The notes: generated from the letters alone by a model not told the origin. Shown: positions 9,001 through 17,844, counted from the first letter of the stretch. The stretch: DNA of 64,000 bases from JANJTY01 sp038257155 (GCA_038257155.1 JBBSJP010000005.1:1-64000), one strand, 5' to 3'. Program-made: numbers and translations.

Positions 9001-9677
9001 CGGGCATGGCCGAGCCAGTCGCGCGTCTCACTGGGCGAGTGGCCTGGGTGTTTCCGCTTGAGTTGAACGGCCACCAGGGTCTGCAGATCCTGCGCGTCTT
9101 TCCGGCTTCCGGAGGCAAACCCGGCGCCTTGAAAACCGAATCCGAGCTGCATTTTGGCGAGCGTGTGCCGATGTTCATCGACTGGACTGCACTGCGTCTG
9201 CAGTCGGCGCGCAATCACGGCGCAGCAATGCCCGTTCGTATCACCAGCCTGGTGAAGGGCGCCGCGCCCTGGTGCGATGCGATCAATGCCTGGGATGCGC
9301 GATGGCTAGCGGCTGAGGCAGGGCAGGCGGATATCATGCTGGACGATCTGCGCCAGCGCCTGCGGCGTCTGCTGGGCTGGTGGCAGGCAGCGCAGCAACG
9401 GCCGGAACTGTATTTTCCGCGCAGCAGCTGGATGGCGGTAGCCGGTGACGATCAACAGGAAGCCGACCACAAGCTGGTCAAGCGCATCCGCGACGTCTGG
9501 GCCGGCGGCAATCGCGCGACGGGCGAGCGGGACTTCGGCGCCGGCTACAGCCGCCTGCTGGGTGGTGAACTGCACTTCGAGGTCGAGAGCGATGACCTGC
9601 ACGACCTGCAGCTGTTCGCCTACCAACTCAAGTCCTGCATCAGCCTCGATGCCGGCGTAGTAGAGGCGGTCGCGTGA
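6006..9677 (+). CDS. recC: Exodeoxyribonuclease V subunit RecC
   Basis: This is the large helicase-like, nuclease-dead subunit of RecBCD (about 1223 residues), which holds the other subunits and recognises Chi during double-strand break repair. The N-terminus reads GLVIYRASRLEDLVPPLAGLL and is followed by AAHPAMRQWLTGELARR, characteristic of RecC. PFRLVAVLGLAEGEFPR and SFIGEGVKDGKPRNPAAPLAELI occur in the second half. I choose GTG 6006 because a GGGGGAG Shine-Dalgarno lies about 10 nt upstream and the family starts close to this point. An ATG at 5898 is an alternative with an unlikely extension. It overlaps recB by 4 bp (GTGA). Confidence 0.92.
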   Translation: MQTGRQAEQRRDVAGEGVATGLVIYRASRLEDLVPPLAGLLQVTWPENPLESQTIIAAHPAMRQWLTGELARRTPRGVVANIEVVLASSWIERQAQQRLAAQAVSLPRYRRQQLRWVIHGLLGDPARVAGFSDARVAAYLAALPGKASDAAGQAIRRFQLADRLAAQYSRYLVYRPDWLRSWEQGRFDAASRGDAATRELESRFLGPLWRHIADRLGEHRGGLVARLVRALRDDPQPRQALHVFGLSHLPDSELAVLRAYSETALVALYAPDPCREFWGGLRQPLHDYRQAEQLALDQAGEGDYWRDQDHPLLARWGRLGQHFFSALADQEGQVLEDVRHWRDQQETTGGNRLQRLQSGIRMLSLPAVSGRPEDAEWQQSERYDASLRVHACHTRLRELEVLRDALLDAQQQDAIRPGEMVVMAPDIQAYLPLIPAVFGEPGDARERLLPYHLADVPVARSHRLFTALRRLLDLPTQRISAPEVLDLLAMPEIQRRFGLDADAVDTLGEWLRQSRVAWALDAEHRASFGVPALSEHSFAWAMDRLLAGYLMSDAAEGDRECAVHLPDGTELLPISAVQGNAAEALGALDGLLQELQAWSDLAGSTCPASEWAQLLDTRLDALFRIDRRDAAAREAWDALKRFVRSLETEALPVHENPLLHFAVVRELLVERLDSVPERQRFLLGGITFCGMVPQRAIPFRLVAVLGLAEGEFPRGGSDGGIDLMSRLRRVGDRDVRSDDRYLFLETLMSARSRLHLSFIGEGVKDGKPRNPAAPLAELIAELDREAGLTHDSDAALRPWLVRHPLQPFDARYFSDEDPRLFSYSQRYAGMQSPGQAGSTPAALPFLQASALPPDALPLPMSLAELSHFYRDPARNLLERRLKLRLDALDEDRLSDTEPLEARIERLASVARRLFFDTVLPQWFEGPDWQDGVWQPAQAPDWIRLGGLLPTGRLGEAAWQAEVLTINALAQAAHDSGLVGRESARLGSSADIDLALDLQTGMAEPVARLTGRVAWVFPLELNGHQGLQILRVFPASGGKPGALKTESELHFGERVPMFIDWTALRLQSARNHGAAMPVRITSLVKGAAPWCDAINAWDARWLAAEAGQADIMLDDLRQRLRRLLGWWQAAQQRPELYFPRSSWMAVAGDDQQEADHKLVKRIRDVWAGGNRATGERDFGAGYSRLLGGELHFEVESDDLHDLQLFAYQLKSCISLDAGVVEAVA

Positions 9678-12600
9678 GCTCCACAATGCGCGATTGGCGC
9701 GAACTGCCGCTGCAGGGTGCCGGGCGCAGCCTGATCGAGGCCAGCGCCGGTACCGGCAAGACCTGGACCATCAGCGTGCTCTACCTGCGCCTGCTGCTGG
9801 AACAGCCGAGCCTCTCGCCACGCTGCATCGTGGTGACAACCTTTACCAAGGCGGCTGCCGAAGAGCTGCGTGAACGCCTGCGCGGTCGTCTGCTGTGGGC
9901 CCTGAGCGGCGCCGATTTAGGAATCCCTCAGGACGCAGGTTCAAACGCGACGGATCTGGCCTGGCTGCTGCAGCGCTGGCAGGCCGATCCAAGCCAGCGC
10001 AACCGCGATGCCACGCGCCTGAAGCTCGCCCTGGCCGAGCTGGATCTGGCACCGATCGGTACGTTGCACAGTCTCTGTAGACGCATTCTTGCCGACCATC
10101 CCTTCGCGTCCGGCACGCCCTTCGTGCTGGGCGAACTGGCCGATGGTGCTGCGGTATTGAGTGAAGTGACGCGCGACCTGTGGCGGGTGTTCCAGCAGGG
10201 TGATGGCGACAACGAGCTGGTGCAGATGCTTGGCCAGCTCGATCCCAAGCTCGACGAAGCAGGCCTGCGTCGCATGATTTCGATGGTGCTGACGCCGGGC
10301 ACGCGGGTTGCGCAGCCGCCTGCGCTGTCACACGAAGCGCCGCTCGATGCACGCTGTGCCGATCGGCTCGAATACTTTGCCGCAACTGAAGGCGTGCTCC
10401 GATCCAACAGCAAACTGCGGCGCGGCTGGCCCGCATTGGCTGCCTGGCTGCGCGACCAGTCGCAGGCGATTCCGGGCAGCTTGCTTGACGAGCTGGATGC
10501 AGCGACCAAGCCCACCACCGTGCTGAAGGAATTCAAGTCGAATGCCGCGCTGCAGGCACTCATCGCCTTCACCGTGGATGTCTGCATTCCACTGATCGCC
10601 GAGCGCGTGCACCTCACACCGCGGGTGCCGCCGGCCGCCTTGGTTGCACTGGCCGAGGCCGCGCGCCGCCTGATGACGCAGCGGCTGGCCGCTGCCAATC
10701 AGCTGCGTTATGACGATCTGCTGCTAGGCGTGCACGCAATCCTGTGTGACGCGCAAGCCCCTGTGCGTGCCGCGCAGCTTGCCGATGCACTGTTCCATGC
10801 CTGGCCTGTTGCCATGGTCGACGAGTTCCAGGATACCGATGCCCTGCAGTACGGCATCCTCGATCGCATCTATCGCGATGCCGACGCCAATCCGCGCGGT
10901 CGTCTGGTGATGATCGGCGACCCGAAGCAGGCCATATACCGCTTCCGTGGGGGCGACATCCACGCCTACCTGCGCGCGGCCTCGTGCGTGAAAGCTTCCG
11001 ATCATCTCAGCCTGGCAGTCAACCAGCGCAGCTCGCGTGCCATGGTGCAGTCGTGCAATGCGCTGTATGCGCTGTGCGGAGAAGACTTGTCGACGCGCAC
11101 GGAGGGAGCGGAAATCGCATACAGCGCAGTTGAGGCCAGCGGTCGGCGTGACGCCGAGCCCTACACGATTGACGGTGAGCCCGTATCACGGCCGCTGCAG
11201 GTGCATGTCGAAATGCAGCTGCCCAATCTGGTAGGCGATCGACGCGCCTTGGCCCTGAATGCCTGCGCCGACCAGATCGCCACGCTGCTGCAGTCTGATG
11301 AACATCGTATTGGTGAGGCGCGCCTGATGCCCTCGGACATCGCTGTGCTGCTGCCGAAGAACGACCAACTCGACCAGTTGCGTGAGCTGCTGCGCGCGCG
11401 TGGCGTGCCCTGCGTGACCAGTTCGCGCGCCAGTGTGTTCGACACGGAAACCGCACGCGAACTGCAGGTGCTGCTGCACGCGGTGGCGCACTGTGATGAT
11501 CTGGGTGCGCTGCGCGCCGCGCTGGCTACGCGCCTGTGGGGCATGAACTATGCCGAGCTGCGCGGTCTGGGCGACGATCCTGCCCGCTGGCAGGCGATTG
11601 GCGATGTGTTCTGCGACTGGCAGCAGCGCTGGCGCCTGCGCGGCGTGCAGACGGTGGTGGACGGTCTGATCGGGCGCATCGCAATGGACTGCCTGGCGCG
11701 CGCCGACGGCGAGCGCATCCTCACCGACCTGCGTCACCTAGGCGAGCAGCTGCAGGAGCAGGCGGAACACTGCACCGGCTTTGCCGAGCTGCTTGAGTGG
11801 CTGGCCGAACAGCGTGCCGGAAGCATGGCCACTGGCGAAGACGATGCGGTCGAGGCGCGCCAGCTGCGCATCGAGTCCGATGCCAGGCGGGTGCGGCTGA
11901 TGACCTTGCACCTCAGCAAGGGCCTGGAGTTTTCCATCGTGTTCCTGCCGCTGATGTGGGATCACGCTGGCAAGCCGGCCAGGAGCCTGTGCATGCTCAC
12001 CGATCCGGACAGCGGTGAGCGCCGCATCGAATCCACGCCCGAGGCCGCCGCACGCGACCTGCTGGAGCTGCAGGATGAGAGCTTTCGCGTGCTCTACGTC
12101 GCGCTGACACGCGCCATCCATGCCTGCCATGTGTACGCACTGCCGGACGATGAGTCTGGCGTGATCACGCCAGAGCAGAGCGCACTGCAGGCCATGCTGG
12201 CGCGCCGCCGTGGCGATGATCCGCTCAAGGACCAGCACATCGCCTGGCTGGACCACTGGCCGCTTGCTTCGGGCGCGTCGTATCGGGATTCGCAGCCCGC
12301 CCTGGACGGCCCGCGCCAGGCCCGTGCCATGCCTGAAGCCGCGAGCGTACCACTGCCCTCGCGACACAGCTTCACCACGCTGTCGCGCTTTGCATCGGGC
12401 GGACAGCTCGACCCCGAGGCCGCGGCGCTCGACGAGGCCGAAGGCCTAGCGCCCGAACTACCCGAAGCCGCGATGGAGACCGCGGCCGAGCCACATCCGC
12501 AATTGCTCGCCCTGTCATCGGTACGCGGCGCGGATTTCGGCAACGCCGTACACGCGATACTCGAACGACGGTCCATTGGTCTGGCCCTACGGGATCAGCG

Positions 12601-13246
12601 CGACCTGATCCGCCATCAGCTCGCGCTGCACAATGTCACCAGCCGAGAACTCACCAGCCAGCAACTGCATGAACGCCTCGCCGAACGCCTGCAGGCCGTC
12701 CTCGATGCCCCGCTCGACGCGGCGTCGAACCTCTCCCTCGGCACCCTTCGCACTGCAGACCTGCGTGCCGAGATGGAATTCAACTTCGCCCTGCAGGGCG
12801 CGTCGATGCGTCGCCTGCAGGACATCTGCCGGCAGCCCGATGGCAGCACCCTTGTGCCTCAAAGCCAACGCACCCTGGCTGGCCTGATGACCGGCAAGAT
12901 CGACCTCTGCTTCCGCCACGACGGGCGCGTGCATGTGCTCGACTACAAGGGCAACTATCTGGGCGACAGCCTGGCCGACTACCGGGCAGAGAATCTGCTG
13001 CAAAAAATGGATGCCGAACACTACCGCTTCCAGGCCCTGATCTATACCGTGGCGGTAGACCGATACCTGCGCCAGCGCATCAGCGGCTACCGCCGCGAAG
13101 TGCATCTGGGTGATTGCTGGTACCTGTTCGTCCGCGCCGTGGGTTTGGCACCGGGCATTGGCATCTGGCGACACCGTTTCGACGTGGACCTGCTCAATGC
13201 GGTGGATGCAGAACTGTCTCGCGGTCTGATTGGGGAAACGGCATGA
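9674..13246 (+). CDS. recB: Exodeoxyribonuclease V subunit RecB
   Basis: This 1190-residue protein is the SF1A helicase-nuclease subunit of RecBCD. The Walker A motif ASAGTGKT is at residues 23-30. The helicase core continues with VVTTFTKAAAEELRERLRGR, AMVDEFQDTDALQY, IGDPKQAIYRFRGGD and LHLSKGLEFSIVFLP. The C-terminal RecB nuclease motif shows GKIDLCFRHDG followed by VLDYKGNYLG, with the catalytic Asp and Asp-Tyr-Lys at about residues 1077 and 1090-1092. The start is a GTG inside the recC stop (GTGA overlap), which implies coupled translation. An ATG four codons later is possible. Confidence 0.95.
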   Translation: MSSTMRDWRELPLQGAGRSLIEASAGTGKTWTISVLYLRLLLEQPSLSPRCIVVTTFTKAAAEELRERLRGRLLWALSGADLGIPQDAGSNATDLAWLLQRWQADPSQRNRDATRLKLALAELDLAPIGTLHSLCRRILADHPFASGTPFVLGELADGAAVLSEVTRDLWRVFQQGDGDNELVQMLGQLDPKLDEAGLRRMISMVLTPGTRVAQPPALSHEAPLDARCADRLEYFAATEGVLRSNSKLRRGWPALAAWLRDQSQAIPGSLLDELDAATKPTTVLKEFKSNAALQALIAFTVDVCIPLIAERVHLTPRVPPAALVALAEAARRLMTQRLAAANQLRYDDLLLGVHAILCDAQAPVRAAQLADALFHAWPVAMVDEFQDTDALQYGILDRIYRDADANPRGRLVMIGDPKQAIYRFRGGDIHAYLRAASCVKASDHLSLAVNQRSSRAMVQSCNALYALCGEDLSTRTEGAEIAYSAVEASGRRDAEPYTIDGEPVSRPLQVHVEMQLPNLVGDRRALALNACADQIATLLQSDEHRIGEARLMPSDIAVLLPKNDQLDQLRELLRARGVPCVTSSRASVFDTETARELQVLLHAVAHCDDLGALRAALATRLWGMNYAELRGLGDDPARWQAIGDVFCDWQQRWRLRGVQTVVDGLIGRIAMDCLARADGERILTDLRHLGEQLQEQAEHCTGFAELLEWLAEQRAGSMATGEDDAVEARQLRIESDARRVRLMTLHLSKGLEFSIVFLPLMWDHAGKPARSLCMLTDPDSGERRIESTPEAAARDLLELQDESFRVLYVALTRAIHACHVYALPDDESGVITPEQSALQAMLARRRGDDPLKDQHIAWLDHWPLASGASYRDSQPALDGPRQARAMPEAASVPLPSRHSFTTLSRFASGGQLDPEAAALDEAEGLAPELPEAAMETAAEPHPQLLALSSVRGADFGNAVHAILERRSIGLALRDQRDLIRHQLALHNVTSRELTSQQLHERLAERLQAVLDAPLDAASNLSLGTLRTADLRAEMEFNFALQGASMRRLQDICRQPDGSTLVPQSQRTLAGLMTGKIDLCFRHDGRVHVLDYKGNYLGDSLADYRAENLLQKMDAEHYRFQALIYTVAVDRYLRQRISGYRREVHLGDCWYLFVRAVGLAPGIGIWRHRFDVDLLNAVDAELSRGLIGETA

Positions 13247-15135
13247 AACCGCTGGTTGCTGGAAGCCGGTTTGGTTTCCGCGCCGTGGGCGGGTTGCGCG
13301 CAACACACACCTGGATCGCAACGCCCGCCGCGCCGGCGCCGCCCTGGCGCGCGCTGGATCACGCCGTCGCGCGCTGGGTGATGGCACACGGCGGGTCGTC
13401 CCTGTTGGCCGAAGTGGCGGCGTGGGCCAGCTTCGCCGAAGGCCAGGGCGACAGCGCGCTGTTGCTGCGTGGCGACACGCGGCACGGCATGGAGGCGCTG
13501 GACGCGAAGGCCATTGGCGAACTGCAGCAGCAGCCGCTGCTCGGTCGTGCCGATGAGGCGGTGTCGAGCACCGATACGCCATTCGTGCTGGATGGCGAGC
13601 ACTGCTACCTGCGGCGCAACTTCCGTCATGAAGTCGCTGTCGCGCAGCATCTGCACGCGAGGCGACGGCAGGCTACGTCTCCCGGACTTGCACTGGATGA
13701 TGTGCAATTGCGCGCGCTGTTCAATGGCGGTCTGGGCGAGGCCGAGGCCGCGCAGCGCCTCGCGGTTTCGGTCGCGCTGGGCAAGCGCTTGTTCGTGCTC
13801 ACGGGTGGCCCGGGAACCGGCAAGACCACCACCGTGCTGCGCATGCTGCTTGCACTATGCAGAGAGCATGCAGCGTCTCATGCGCGTCCACCCTTGATCC
13901 GGCTTGCTGCACCTACCGGCAAGGCCGCGCAACGGCTGGCCGAGTCGCTGCGCGAAGGTGGGCGACGGCTGCAGGAGCGACTGGATCAGGCCGCACCGGA
14001 CTGGCAGCCGCTGCCGTCAGAGTGGATTCCGGACCTGCATAGTGTGCTTGATGCACCTTCGAGCACCCTGCATCGCTTGCTGGGAAGCCGTGGCCGGCAT
14101 GGGGGCTTCAGCCACCATCGCGACAACCCGATCGCCGCCGACATCGTGGTGGTGGACGAGGCCTCGATGCTGGATCTCGCCCTGCTGCGCGCGCTGCTCG
14201 AGGCATTGCGCGAAGACAGCCTGCTGGTGCTGGTGGGTGATGCCGACCAGCTCACCTCGGTGGGCACCGGCTCGGTGTTGCTCGACATTGTCGCCGCGAT
14301 GCAGGAACAGCACGCGACCGAACTGGTTCGCCTGCGTCACTGCTTCCGCTCCGACATGGCCCTGGTGCCGGTCAACGAGGCCGTTCAGCGCGGCGATGTC
14401 GAGGCGTTCCAGCAAGCCTGCGATGCCGCAGGCACACAGCGCGTGCGGCGACGTGAAGCGGGCAATACGCGCCAGCTGGCGGGCTTGCTGGCGGAGTGGT
14501 GCAAGCGGCTGCACGACAGCCTGGCTTTGCACGGCGCCTTGCATGCGATCGAGCATGATGATCTTTCTGCCGTGCAGCGCGCTTTCGCCGGATTGCGCCA
14601 GCAGCAACTGCTATGCGCCTTGCGCGAAGGCGAGTTTGGCGCCGAGCAGGCCAATGCGCTGATCGAGCGTGGTCTTCGGGCCGAATTCGATGCTTATGCC
14701 GATCAGGTCTGGTACCCCGGCCGCGCCGTGATGATCACCCGAAATGATTACGCCAGTGATCTGCTCAATGGCGATGTCGGGCTATGTCTGATGCAGCAGG
14801 ACGCGCAGGGTGGTTCCCGGCTCACGGTCTGGTTCGAATCCGCGCCGGGTTCGACCACGCGCTATCGGGCCTTGGCGCCGGACAACCTGCCGCCACATCA
14901 GGGCGGGTTTGCCCTGACCGTGCACAAGAGCCAGGGCTCCGAATTCGGCCGCGTAGCGGTATTGCTGCCGCCTGACGAAGCCAGCCCGATGCTGTCGCGA
15001 CAGCTGCTCTACACCGCCTTGTCCCGCGCCCGCGATAGCGTCGAGCTGTGGGGTAGCGAAAACGCGATCCGCCAGGCAATTGCCCAGTCATCGACACGTG
15101 CTGGGCGGCTGACGCAACGGCTCATGCTCCCGTAG
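13243..15135 (+). CDS. recD: Exodeoxyribonuclease V subunit RecD
   Basis: This 630-residue protein is the 5'-3' SF1B helicase of RecBCD. The Walker A motif LTGGPGTGKTTT is near residues 186-197. VVDEASMLDLALLRALLEAL, LVGDADQLTSVGTGSVL, and the late motifs GFALTVHKSQGSEF and LLYTALSRARDSVELWG follow. The ATG at 13243 overlaps the recB stop as ATGA, completing a three-gene chain recC-recB-recD. The stop codon TAG is formed by the GTAG head of the adjoining palindromic repeat. Confidence 0.95.
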   Translation: MKPLVAGSRFGFRAVGGLRATHTWIATPAAPAPPWRALDHAVARWVMAHGGSSLLAEVAAWASFAEGQGDSALLLRGDTRHGMEALDAKAIGELQQQPLLGRADEAVSSTDTPFVLDGEHCYLRRNFRHEVAVAQHLHARRRQATSPGLALDDVQLRALFNGGLGEAEAAQRLAVSVALGKRLFVLTGGPGTGKTTTVLRMLLALCREHAASHARPPLIRLAAPTGKAAQRLAESLREGGRRLQERLDQAAPDWQPLPSEWIPDLHSVLDAPSSTLHRLLGSRGRHGGFSHHRDNPIAADIVVVDEASMLDLALLRALLEALREDSLLVLVGDADQLTSVGTGSVLLDIVAAMQEQHATELVRLRHCFRSDMALVPVNEAVQRGDVEAFQQACDAAGTQRVRRREAGNTRQLAGLLAEWCKRLHDSLALHGALHAIEHDDLSAVQRAFAGLRQQQLLCALREGEFGAEQANALIERGLRAEFDAYADQVWYPGRAVMITRNDYASDLLNGDVGLCLMQQDAQGGSRLTVWFESAPGSTTRYRALAPDNLPPHQGGFALTVHKSQGSEFGRVAVLLPPDEASPMLSRQLLYTALSRARDSVELWGSENAIRQAIAQSSTRAGRLTQRLMLP

Positions 15136-15219
15136 GGTGCGCCTTGGCGCACCACAATCCACCAATCGTGCGTCAAGGCGCACCTCAATCCACCAACGGT
15201 GCGCCAAGGCGCACCCTAC
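15132..15219. repeat. Inverted pair of GTAG palindromes (BIME-like)
   Basis: The element begins GTAGGGTGCGCCTTGGCGCA and ends with the inverse unit closing in CTAC at 15219. A third degenerate copy (GTGCGTCAAGGCGCAC) sits between them at 15169-15184. The outer unit of 22 nt recurs exactly at 39568-39589. The left GTAG supplies the recD stop codon. Facing GTAG/CTAC ends are the layout expected of REP doublets. Confidence 0.75.
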
Positions 15220-15279
15220 GAAAGGTCGCGACCCTGCTGCGGTTCAATCGCGTCGTGCAAGTGGCGGGCCGGTGCCAGC

Positions 15280-15315
15280 GTAGGTCGGCTCAAGCCGCGA
15301 AGCGGTGGAGCCGAC
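15280..15315. repeat. GTAG palindromic repeat, exact inverse of 3179-3214
   Basis: This 36-nt unit starts GTAGGTCGGCTCAAGCCG and closes with GTGGAGCCGAC. It is an exact reverse-complement copy of 3179-3214, about 12 kb away. With 15132-15219 it fills most of the gap between recD and the endonuclease gene. Confidence 0.75.
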
Positions 15316-15448
15316 ACCGAGGTGAATCGCCAAAGTAGCGACTCCGTCACAAATCTGATCTATGATCCGCCGGCCAGCGCCAAGGGGGATGCTGGTACGC
15401 ATGAACTCCGGGTCAGGGAGCGACCCACCATCCGGGGATTTACGCACC

Positions 15449-17488
15449 ATGATCCACTCTCTCTGCCGGCCGCTGGCTGGCCTGTTGCTGTGCGCGCTCG
15501 CGCCTTTGGCACACGCTGACGTTTTCATCAACGAGTTTCACTACGACAACGTCAATACCGACAGCAACGAACGTATTGAAGTCATCGCACCAGCCGGTAC
15601 CAGCCTGGCGGGCTGGAGCATCGCGCTCTACAACGGCGGAGACGGACGGCGCTACTCGACGCTGACGCTTTCCGGCACCACGGCCAACCAGTGCGGTGGA
15701 CACGGCACGGTTACGGTGGCCGCACCGGGCATGCAGAACGGCGCGCCGGACGGCATGGCGTTGGTCAATGCCAGCGGGCAGGTCGTGCAGTTCCTGAGTT
15801 ATGAGGGAACCTTCACAGCCGTTGACGGCCCGGCAGCCGGCACCGCTTCCACGGCAATTCCCAAGTCAGAAACCACCAGCACTCCGGTAGGCCATTCGCT
15901 TCAGCTCGCGGGGTCGGGCACCAGCTATTCGCAGTTTGCCTGGCAGAACGCGGCATCGAGCAGTTTCGGGGCGTGCAATCCCGGGCAGACGTTGTCAGGT
16001 GGTGGCGGTGGCAGCGGCAACACGCTCAGCAATGGCGTGCCGCTCAGCAACCTGTCTGCAGCAACCGGCGCCAGCCTGAGCTTCACGATGAGCGTGCCGG
16101 CCGGCGCGACCAACCTTGCCTTCACGATGAGCGGCGGCACCGGCGACGCCGATCTGTATGTGAAGTTCGGTTCGGCACCCACCACCAGCAGTTATGACTG
16201 CCGACCCTACAAGTCGGGCAACAGCGAGAGCTGCAGTTTCGCCGCGCCGCAGGCTGGTACCTGGCATGTCCTGATAAGGGCATACAGCAGTTTCAGCGGC
16301 CTGGGCCTCACCGGCAGCTTCACGCCAGCCAGCGGAGGTGGCGATCCGCCGCCGCCCGCGCCCGGCGAGCTGAGCAAGGGTGTTGCCAAGACCGGTCTTG
16401 CAGCCAGCACAGGCAACAGTGTCAGTTTCACCATGGCGGTGCCGGCAGGTGCAACGGGCCTCAGCTTTGCCAGCAGCGGTGGAACCGGCGATGCCGACAT
16501 GTACGTCAAGTTCGGATCGGCGCCCACCACGTCGAGCTATGACTGCCGTCCTTACGCCGGTGGCAACAACGAGACCTGCAACTTCGCAAGCCCGCAGGCC
16601 GGCACCTGGCACGTCATGTTGCGCGCCTACACCAGCTTCAGCGGTGTTTCCCTGGTGGGCGACTACACACCGGCCACGGGTGGCGGTGGCGGCACCGGCT
16701 ACTACGCCGGCGTGGTCACCAGCAGCGCCAGCGCCTTGCGCAGTTCGCTGCACGCGGTGATCGACGATCACGTCAAGATTCCCTACACCGCGTCCACGAC
16801 GGATACCTGGGATGTGCTCGAGTTCGCTGATCAGGACCCGCTCAACACGGCACGCATCCTCGATATCTACAAGAACGTGTCCTATGCCAAGGTCGGCGGC
16901 GGCAACACCTTCTACAACCGCGAACACACCTGGCCGAAGTCGCTGGGCTTCCCTGATGATGGATCCAGCAATTACCCGCACACCGATGTGCACATGCTGA
17001 TGCTCTCGGACATCGCCTATAACGGCTCGCGCGGCAACCTGCCCTTTGGCAACTGTTCGTCCAGCTGCACGGAATACCCGACCACGAGCTATGCCGGTCA
17101 GGGCGGCGGCAGCGGTGTGTTCCCGGGTAATTCCAACTGGAGCAATGGCAGCATCTGGCAGGTATGGACCCGCCTCAAGGGCAATGTCGCGCGCGCCATG
17201 TTCTACATGGATGTGCGCTATGAAGGTGGCACCCACGGCGTCGGCGGAACCGCCGAGCCAGACCTGCGCCTGACCAATGACATGAGCCTGGTCACCCAGT
17301 CCAGCGGCAACGCCAGCGTGGCTTACATGGGATCGTTGTCGGTGCTGCTGCAATGGCACGCGGAGGATCCGGTCACTGAAGCCGAGCGCCTGCGCAACGA
17401 CGCGATCCAGAGCTACCAGGGCAACCGCAATCCGTTTGTCGACAACCCGCACTGGGTCGCCTGTATCTATCAGAGCGTCTGCAACTGA
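15449..17488 (+). CDS. Secreted LTD-PPC-PPC endonuclease I family nuclease
   Basis: This 679-residue protein has a clear signal peptide (LAGLLLCALAPLAHA, cut before DVF). A lamin-tail domain follows (VFINEFHYDN...ERIEVIAPAG), then two near-identical bacterial pre-peptidase C-terminal domains with TGDADLYVKFGSAPTTSSYD and TGDADMYVKFGSAPTTSSYD. The C-terminal endonuclease I domain shows NREHTWPKSLGF near residue 490, MLMLSDIAYNGSRGNLPFGN and RLKGNVARAMFYMDVRY, which hold the His-Asn-Arg signature of the EndA/NucM family. It should be an extracellular DNase for scavenging or biofilm DNA turnover. Glycine linkers separate the domains. I start at ATG 15449, directly before the signal peptide. Confidence 0.9.
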   Translation: MIHSLCRPLAGLLLCALAPLAHADVFINEFHYDNVNTDSNERIEVIAPAGTSLAGWSIALYNGGDGRRYSTLTLSGTTANQCGGHGTVTVAAPGMQNGAPDGMALVNASGQVVQFLSYEGTFTAVDGPAAGTASTAIPKSETTSTPVGHSLQLAGSGTSYSQFAWQNAASSSFGACNPGQTLSGGGGGSGNTLSNGVPLSNLSAATGASLSFTMSVPAGATNLAFTMSGGTGDADLYVKFGSAPTTSSYDCRPYKSGNSESCSFAAPQAGTWHVLIRAYSSFSGLGLTGSFTPASGGGDPPPPAPGELSKGVAKTGLAASTGNSVSFTMAVPAGATGLSFASSGGTGDADMYVKFGSAPTTSSYDCRPYAGGNNETCNFASPQAGTWHVMLRAYTSFSGVSLVGDYTPATGGGGGTGYYAGVVTSSASALRSSLHAVIDDHVKIPYTASTTDTWDVLEFADQDPLNTARILDIYKNVSYAKVGGGNTFYNREHTWPKSLGFPDDGSSNYPHTDVHMLMLSDIAYNGSRGNLPFGNCSSSCTEYPTTSYAGQGGGSGVFPGNSNWSNGSIWQVWTRLKGNVARAMFYMDVRYEGGTHGVGGTAEPDLRLTNDMSLVTQSSGNASVAYMGSLSVLLQWHAEDPVTEAERLRNDAIQSYQGNRNPFVDNPHWVACIYQSVCN

Positions 17489-17538
17489 CGGCAAAGCGCT
17501 GAGTCAAAAGCACGGCCGATCGAGATCGGCTCTCCGGG

Positions 17539-17688
17539 TGCGAGGCATGCGATGCCTCGCGCCTTTGGAGGGCGCATCTCGATGCGCCGCTGCGAGGTGT
17601 CGGGATCCGGCCATGGCGGATCAAGATCCGCCCTACGATTCGGTGTATCCAGCGCCTCGTGCTGATGTAAGGCGCATCGTGATGCGCC
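17539..17688. repeat. Cluster of dispersed palindromes after the nuclease gene
   Basis: Four small hairpins follow one another. GCGAGGCAT-GCG-ATGCCTCGC is at 17539-17559, GGCGCATC-TC-GATGCGCC at 17570-17587, GGCGGATC-AA-GATCCGCC plus CTAC at 17614-17635, and GTAA plus GGCGCATC-GT-GATGCGCC at 17667-17688. The second to fourth match units at 4216-4293. The first, directly after a gene, could also act as a terminator stem but lacks a T run. Confidence 0.6.
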
Positions 17689-17737
17689 GTGGCTTCGCCC
17701 AATTTCTCGCTGCAAGTTCAGGGCGCAAGTTGCTCTG

Positions 17738-17844
17738 GTAGGTTGGTGCTGAGCGTAGCGAAGCCCAACGTTGCGCGATTCATCAACTCGCCAACAATCA
17801 CCATCCCGCCGCGTTGGGCTTCGCTTCGCTCAGCGCCAACCTAC
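17738..17844. repeat. Inverted pair of GTAGGTTGG palindromic units
   Basis: A unit starting GTAGGTTGGTGCTGAGCG at 17738 faces its inverse copy, which ends CGCCAACCTAC at 17844. About 40 bp of unrelated sequence separates them. The ends are again GTAG and CTAC. The remainder of the gap up to the RND gene (17845-18172) shows no gene. Its last bases supply a strong GGAGGA ribosome binding site. Confidence 0.7.

Noticed and set aside
15995..17494. 499-codon minus frame over the nuclease gene
   Set aside because: It is antisense to a clear signal-peptide/LTD/PPC/endonuclease reading and is rich in shadow Ala/Gly/Val.
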